NCBI GenBank assembly: GCA_017623935.1
Contig: JAGAOC010000039.1
Location: 1-64,000 of the forward strand
Length of the DNA: 64,000 nucleotides
Reading direction: 5' to 3'
Source of the DNA: Agathobacter sp.
Lineage (GTDB): Bacteria; Bacillota; Clostridia; Lachnospirales; Lachnospiraceae
Positions within the stretch are counted from its first letter, which is position 1; the number at the start of each line of letters is the position of its first letter. This document shows positions 59,884 to 64,000 of the stretch, in pieces. The notes beneath the pieces were generated by a model, which did not search any database, was not told where the DNA came from, and saw only the letters and a list, made by a program, of their open reading frames with translations. The position numbers were made by a program, and so were the translations under genes.

Positions 59884-61665
59884 ATGCCCTACTACTCAGA
59901 TGAATTAGTTGAAGAAGTGCGTTCCAGAAATGACATCGTAGATGTGGTAGGTGGATATGTACGTCTTCAAAAAAAAGGAAATACCTACTTCGGGCTTTGC
60001 CCATTCCATAATGAAAAGACAGGGTCTTTTTCCGTATCGCCTAATAAGCAGATGTATTACTGCTTTGGCTGCGGAGCAGGAGGGAATGTATTTACATTTC
60101 TCATGCAGTATGAGAATTTTACCTTTAAGGAAGCAATGGAGACTCTGGCAGACAAAGCCGGGATCGAGCTTCCGAAACAGGAAATGACGCAGGCTCAGAA
60201 AAGGGAAGCAGATAGAAGGGGCAGACTTCTAGAGATCAATAAAGAAGCTGCCAAATATTTTTACACTCTCTTAAGAAGCAAGAGAGGAACCAGAGCTCAC
60301 CAGTATTTTGAAGAGCGAGGATTAAGTTCGGAGACCATGCAGAAATTCGGACTGGGCTATTCTGACCAGTACAGCGATGATCTGTATCGGTATCTTAAGA
60401 AAAAAGGATATGACGATGACATTTTAAAAGATTCCGGTCTGGTGACCTTAGATGAAGTCAGAGGCGGTTATGACAAATTTTGGAACCGTGCCATGTTTCC
60501 TATTATGGATGTGAATAACCGGGTCATTGGATTTGGCGGACGAGTCATGGGACAGGGAGAACCGAAATACCTAAACTCTCCGGAGACGAAGATCTTTGAT
60601 AAGAGCCGTAATCTATACGGATTGAATATAGCCCGTACCACCAGGAAGAATCAGCTTTTACTGTGTGAAGGGTATATGGATGTCATTGCACTGCACCAGG
60701 CAGGATTTGACAATGCAGTGGCATCTCTTGGCACCGCTCTTACCAGTGGACATGCCAATCTATTAAAACGGTATACCAAAGAAGTATACTTAACCTACGA
60801 TAGCGACGGAGCCGGCGTGAAAGCCGCCCTTCGAGCAATTCCAATCTTAAAGGAAGTAGGGATCGTAACCAAGGTTATTAATATGCAGCCATATAAGGAC
60901 CCGGATGAATTTATCAAAGCCCTTGGGGCAGAAGAATACCAGAAACGTATTGATGAGGCAGAGAACAGTTTTCTCTTCGAGATACGGGTTATGGAAAGTG
61001 ATTATGATATGCATGATCCGGAATCCAAGACTGCATTTTATAATGAAATAGCAAAGAAACTGCTGGGATTTTCCGAGGAATTGGAGCGAAACAACTATAT
61101 TGAAGCGGTGGCTTCTAAATATCAGATCGGTTTTGACAACCTAAGGAAACTCGTGAATAATCTCGCGGTCAAAGGCGGTATTACCGCCAAACCAACCCAG
61201 TTAAAAAGCGGAATCCATGAGAATAAGAAGAAGGAAGATGGTATGAAACAGTCCCAGAAACTTCTTTTGACCTGGCTCATTGAGAACACCAAGCTTTTTG
61301 AACAGATTGGAAATTTGATCACACCAGATGATTTTACAGAGGAACTGTATCATCGTGTAGCAGAGATTCTGTTTGCACAATACAAAGACAATGGAAATGT
61401 GAATCCAGCGGCTATCATCAGTATGTTTGAAGATGAAGAGGAGCAGAAGGAAGTAGCTTCTCTGTTCAATGCCCACATTCATAAGGTAGAGACCGTGGCT
61501 GAGTTTGAAAAAGCCATCAAAGAAACGGTGATCCGAGTCAAGCAGAACAGTAACAAATATCGTTTGGAACACTTAGATCCTACCGATATGGAAGGTATGA
61601 TGAGGGTAATTAATGACAAACGTGCGCTGGAACAACTGGAAAAACTGCATATTTCCGTTGAATAA
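59884..61665 (+). CDS. dnaG: DNA primase
   Basis: 593 residues. The zinc-binding motif CPFHNEKTGSF ... YYCFGCGAGG lies at about 39-68. The TOPRIM catalytic region holds EGYMDVIALHQAG near 262 and YDSDGAG near 308. The helicase-binding C-terminal domain follows from about 450. Makes RNA primers for replication. AAAGGAG lies before the ATG. A GCCAGC/GCTGGC hairpin sits in the 73-bp gap upstream. Confidence 0.96.
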   Translation: MPYYSDELVEEVRSRNDIVDVVGGYVRLQKKGNTYFGLCPFHNEKTGSFSVSPNKQMYYCFGCGAGGNVFTFLMQYENFTFKEAMETLADKAGIELPKQEMTQAQKREADRRGRLLEINKEAAKYFYTLLRSKRGTRAHQYFEERGLSSETMQKFGLGYSDQYSDDLYRYLKKKGYDDDILKDSGLVTLDEVRGGYDKFWNRAMFPIMDVNNRVIGFGGRVMGQGEPKYLNSPETKIFDKSRNLYGLNIARTTRKNQLLLCEGYMDVIALHQAGFDNAVASLGTALTSGHANLLKRYTKEVYLTYDSDGAGVKAALRAIPILKEVGIVTKVINMQPYKDPDEFIKALGAEEYQKRIDEAENSFLFEIRVMESDYDMHDPESKTAFYNEIAKKLLGFSEELERNNYIEAVASKYQIGFDNLRKLVNNLAVKGGITAKPTQLKSGIHENKKKEDGMKQSQKLLLTWLIENTKLFEQIGNLITPDDFTEELYHRVAEILFAQYKDNGNVNPAAIISMFEDEEEQKEVASLFNAHIHKVETVAEFEKAIKETVIRVKQNSNKYRLEHLDPTDMEGMMRVINDKRALEQLEKLHISVE

Positions 61666-61702
61666 GGACAAAATAGTAAATAACCTGAGAGGATGAATCA
61701 AA

Positions 61703-62968
61703 ATGGCAAAGAAAAAAGATGAAAAACTTGAAGCAGTAGAAACAGAAGACACAAAGGCGAAATTCCAGGAGAAACTCCAGGAACTCTTAGCGTTGGCAAA
61801 AAAACGCAAAAATATGTTGGAGTACCAGGAGATCAACGACTTTTTTAAGGATATGAACCTGGATGCCGAGAAATTTGAGCTGGTGCTGGAATATTTAGAG
61901 CATAACAACATCGACGTATTACGGATCAGCAATGATGATGACGATCCAACAGATGATGATCTGTTACTGGAGAGCGAGGAAGATGTGGAAGTTGAGACCA
62001 TCGATCTTTCTGTACCGGATGGTGTCAGCGTAGAAGATCCTGTTCGTATGTACTTAAAAGAGATTGGAAAAGTTCCTCTGTTAAGTGCAGAAGAAGAGAT
62101 CGAACTTGCTCAGAAAATGGAAGCAGGAGCAGTAGCTTCTGAAAAGATCATTATCTTAAAAGGTCGTAAAGAAGGTGCCAGTGAAGAAGAATTAGCGGAA
62201 CTTCAGGCGGAGATCAAGGAACTTCAGAGAGATGTAGACTTGGGAAGTGACGCGAAAAAGAGGTTAGCCGAGGCGAACCTTCGTCTGGTAGTAAGTATTG
62301 CAAAAAGATATGTAGGCCGTGGTATGCTGTTTTTGGATCTGATCCAGGAAGGTAACTTAGGTCTTATTAAGGCTGTAGAAAAGTTTGATTATCGTAAAGG
62401 TTATAAATTCTCTACTTATGCAACCTGGTGGATCCGTCAGGCGATCACTCGTGCTATCGCTGATCAGGCAAGAACCATCCGAATTCCGGTTCATATGGTA
62501 GAAACCATCAATAAGCTGATCCGTGTATCCCGTCAGCTCCTTCAGGAATTAGGTAGAGAGCCAAGTCCGGAAGAGATCGCAGAAGAAATGAGTATGCCGG
62601 TAGACCGTGTTCGTGAGATCTTAAAGATCTCTCAGGAACCAGTATCTTTAGAGACTCCGATCGGTGAAGAAGAAGATTCTCATTTGGGAGATTTCATCAA
62701 AGATGATAATGTGCCGGTACCGGCTGATGCAGCAGCATTTACGTTGTTAAAAGAACAGTTAGAAGAAGTATTAAGCACTTTGACAGAAAGAGAACAGAAG
62801 GTTCTGACTCTTCGTTTCGGTCTGGAAGACGGAAGAGCTCGTACTTTAGAGGAAGTAGGAAAAGAATTTAACGTTACCCGTGAACGTATTCGTCAGATAG
62901 AAGCAAAAGCCCTCCGCAAACTCCGTCATCCAAGCAGAAGCCGCAAATTAAAGGATTATCTGGAGTAA
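61703..62968 (+). CDS. rpoD: Primary RNA polymerase sigma factor (sigma-A)
   Basis: 421 residues. Region 1.2 ([17 protein letters not shown]), region 2 ([38 protein letters not shown] core with the -10 contacts), region 3 ([14 protein letters not shown]) and region 4 helix-turn-helix ([20 protein letters not shown]) are all present. A short acidic region 1.1 is typical of Firmicutes. It recognises the TTGACA/TATAAT promoters seen across the window. Confidence 0.97.
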   Translation: MAKKKDEKLEAVETEDTKAKFQEKLQELLALAKKRKNMLEYQEINDFFKDMNLDAEKFELVLEYLEHNNIDVLRISNDDDDPTDDDLLLESEEDVEVETIDLSVPDGVSVEDPVRMYLKEIGKVPLLSAEEEIELAQKMEAGAVASEKIIILKGRKEGASEEELAELQAEIKELQRDVDLGSDAKKRLAEANLRLVVSIAKRYVGRGMLFLDLIQEGNLGLIKAVEKFDYRKGYKFSTYATWWIRQAITRAIADQARTIRIPVHMVETINKLIRVSRQLLQELGREPSPEEIAEEMSMPVDRVREILKISQEPVSLETPIGEEEDSHLGDFIKDDNVPVPADAAAFTLLKEQLEEVLSTLTEREQKVLTLRFGLEDGRARTLEEVGKEFNVTRERIRQIEAKALRKLRHPSRSRKLKDYLE

Positions 62969-62969
62969 A

Positions 62970-63713
62970 ATGGTAAAATTATCCCAAAGGATGAAGGCAG
63001 TGGCTGCTATGGTAACCCCGGGACATGTTCTCTGCGATGTAGGAACGGATCATGGGTATGTTCCCATTGCCCTCATTCAAAAACAGCTCATTCCAAGAGC
63101 AATTGCCATGGACATTAATCCGGGGCCTTTGGAAAGAGCAAAAGAGCATATTGGCCTTTATGAATTAGGAGAGTACATAGAGACCAGACTATCTGATGGA
63201 GTTGCCGCTTTACAGGAAGGGGAAGCGGAATCCATTGTAGTGGCAGGCATGGGAGGAGAGCTTGTTATCCATATTCTGACAGAGGGAGAAGCGATCTGCC
63301 GAAAGGCAAAAGAACTGATCCTACAACCTCAGTCAGATATTTGGAAAGTACGGAGATTTTTACGGGAGAACAAATACCAGATCGTAGATGAAGATATGGT
63401 GTTTGAAGAGGGAAAATATTACCCTATGATGAAGGTTGTTCCAGTGGAAAAAGACGAAATGTGGGATAGGATCCGGGAAGATCATATCATGCCTTGTGAT
63501 ATTTATGGACCACTTTTGTTGCGGAATGGAAATCCTGTATTACGGCGTTTCCTTGTGAACCAGCATAAGCAGTTTGCTTCCATTTTACAGGGGCTGGAAA
63601 CACAGGAACCTTCTGAGGCTATTTTAAAAAGAATGGAAGAAGTAAAACAGCAGCTGGCATATAATGAATCAGCATATTGTATTTTGGGGGAAATGATCAA
63701 TGCAGGAATATAA
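62970..63713 (+). CDS. trmK: tRNA (adenine(22)-N1)-methyltransferase
   Basis: 247 residues. The SAM-binding motif is CDVGTDHGYVPIAL (about residues 20-33), followed by AMDINPGPLERAKEH and VVAGMGGELVIHIL, the hallmarks of TrmK. Methylates A22 in tRNA D-loops. It starts 1 bp after the rpoD stop, the usual arrangement in Firmicutes. Its end overlaps the next gene by 14 bp. Confidence 0.92.
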   Translation: MVKLSQRMKAVAAMVTPGHVLCDVGTDHGYVPIALIQKQLIPRAIAMDINPGPLERAKEHIGLYELGEYIETRLSDGVAALQEGEAESIVVAGMGGELVIHILTEGEAICRKAKELILQPQSDIWKVRRFLRENKYQIVDEDMVFEEGKYYPMMKVVPVEKDEMWDRIREDHIMPCDIYGPLLLRNGNPVLRRFLVNQHKQFASILQGLETQEPSEAILKRMEEVKQQLAYNESAYCILGEMINAGI

Positions 63714-64000
63714 GGTGTTATTAAAACTGCAGTCTGGGGAAGAGAAAGAGATCACGGTTTCAGAAACCGTTACTTTTCTGGAATTAGCAGAAAAATATGA
63801 AGATCCGGACAGACCGGTGGCTCTTGCCCGGTTTAACGGACATTTACAGGAATTACATCGAACTATCGCAACAGATGGAACATTGTCCTATGTGTCTATG
63901 ACTCATAAGGATGGAAGAAGAACTTATCGCCGCAGTGTGACTTTTTTAATGCAGAATGCGGTAGAAAAGATCTGGGATAATAAAGTACAGGTAAGAGTCC
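63700..64000 (+). CDS. Nucleoside kinase (TGS domain plus uridine kinase-like), 3' end outside window
   Basis: About 100 residues are in view and the frame is open at the window edge. The start (MQEYKVLLKLQSGEEKEI) and a TGS-like ubiquitin fold, then MTHKDGRRTYRRSVTFLMQNAVEKI, match the N-terminus of clostridial nucleoside kinases that carry a threonyl-tRNA synthetase-like domain before a uridine kinase domain. GGGGG precedes the ATG, which overlaps trmK. The kinase domain lies beyond the window, so this is a family-based call. Confidence 0.75.
   Translation, partial: MQEYKVLLKLQSGEEKEITVSETVTFLELAEKYEDPDRPVALARFNGHLQELHRTIATDGTLSYVSMTHKDGRRTYRRSVTFLMQNAVEKIWDNKVQVRV

Overview
The window looks like a chromosomal segment of a low-to-moderate GC, anaerobic, spore-forming Firmicute, most likely a Lachnospiraceae gut bacterium. 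The evidence is a group B-type [FeFe] hydrogenase, a Csp-like subtilase, several small Lachnospiraceae-type conserved proteins, strong AGGAGG ribosome sites, TTGACA/TATAAT promoters and a dgt-dnaG-rpoD-trmK operon. I cannot fix the genus from sequence alone.

Layout. 1-8.8 kb is nucleotide metabolism: the 3' part of pyrE, an M29 aminopeptidase, purE-purM-purN-purD, a HAD phosphatase and a purine permease. 8.9-13.7 kb is accessory: two tandem ankyrin-repeat proteins, a J-domain-like fragment and a deleted Rpn-type nuclease/transposase gene. 13.9-20.1 kb has an alcohol/aldehyde dehydrogenase pair, the subtilase on the minus strand and the hydrogenase. 20.2-25.6 kb has an ABC exporter, a zinc-ribbon protein and a two-gene DNA-repair radical SAM locus behind a promoter with SOS-box-like sites. 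25.9-30.3 kb holds small housekeeping genes (Nudix, GNAT, cold shock, M18 peptidase, DegV). 30.4-42.3 kb has folC, a LRR / metallopeptidase-VWA / MoxR-like AAA set, ilvE, an amidase, a HEAT-THUMP-methyltransferase fusion and a GGDEF-EAL protein. 42.6-56.5 kb is accessory: cardiolipin synthase, two duplicated ABC pairs, orphan membrane and coiled-coil proteins, a decayed type III (ToxN-like) toxin-antitoxin locus, MarR/MATE (the MATE gene has an in-frame stop), MerR/aldo-keto reductase, an SH3 lipoprotein, Nudix, and an AbiF-type HEPN gene with a likely upstream antitoxin RNA. That block ends against a tRNA-Leu whose 3' end is repeated twice, which suggests past integration. 57-64 kb returns to the core: a second tRNA-Leu, an orphan membrane protein, dgt, dnaG, rpoD, trmK and the start of a nucleoside kinase.

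The most interesting non-gene signals are two RNA-guarded toxin loci (one dead, one apparently intact) about 6 kb apart, and a dispersed structured element at 16.6 and 30.4 kb. The first stem of that element differs between copies by compensatory base-pair changes. Other structured repeats lie at 20.3 kb and 56.6 kb. No CRISPR array, rRNA or complete insertion sequence was seen.
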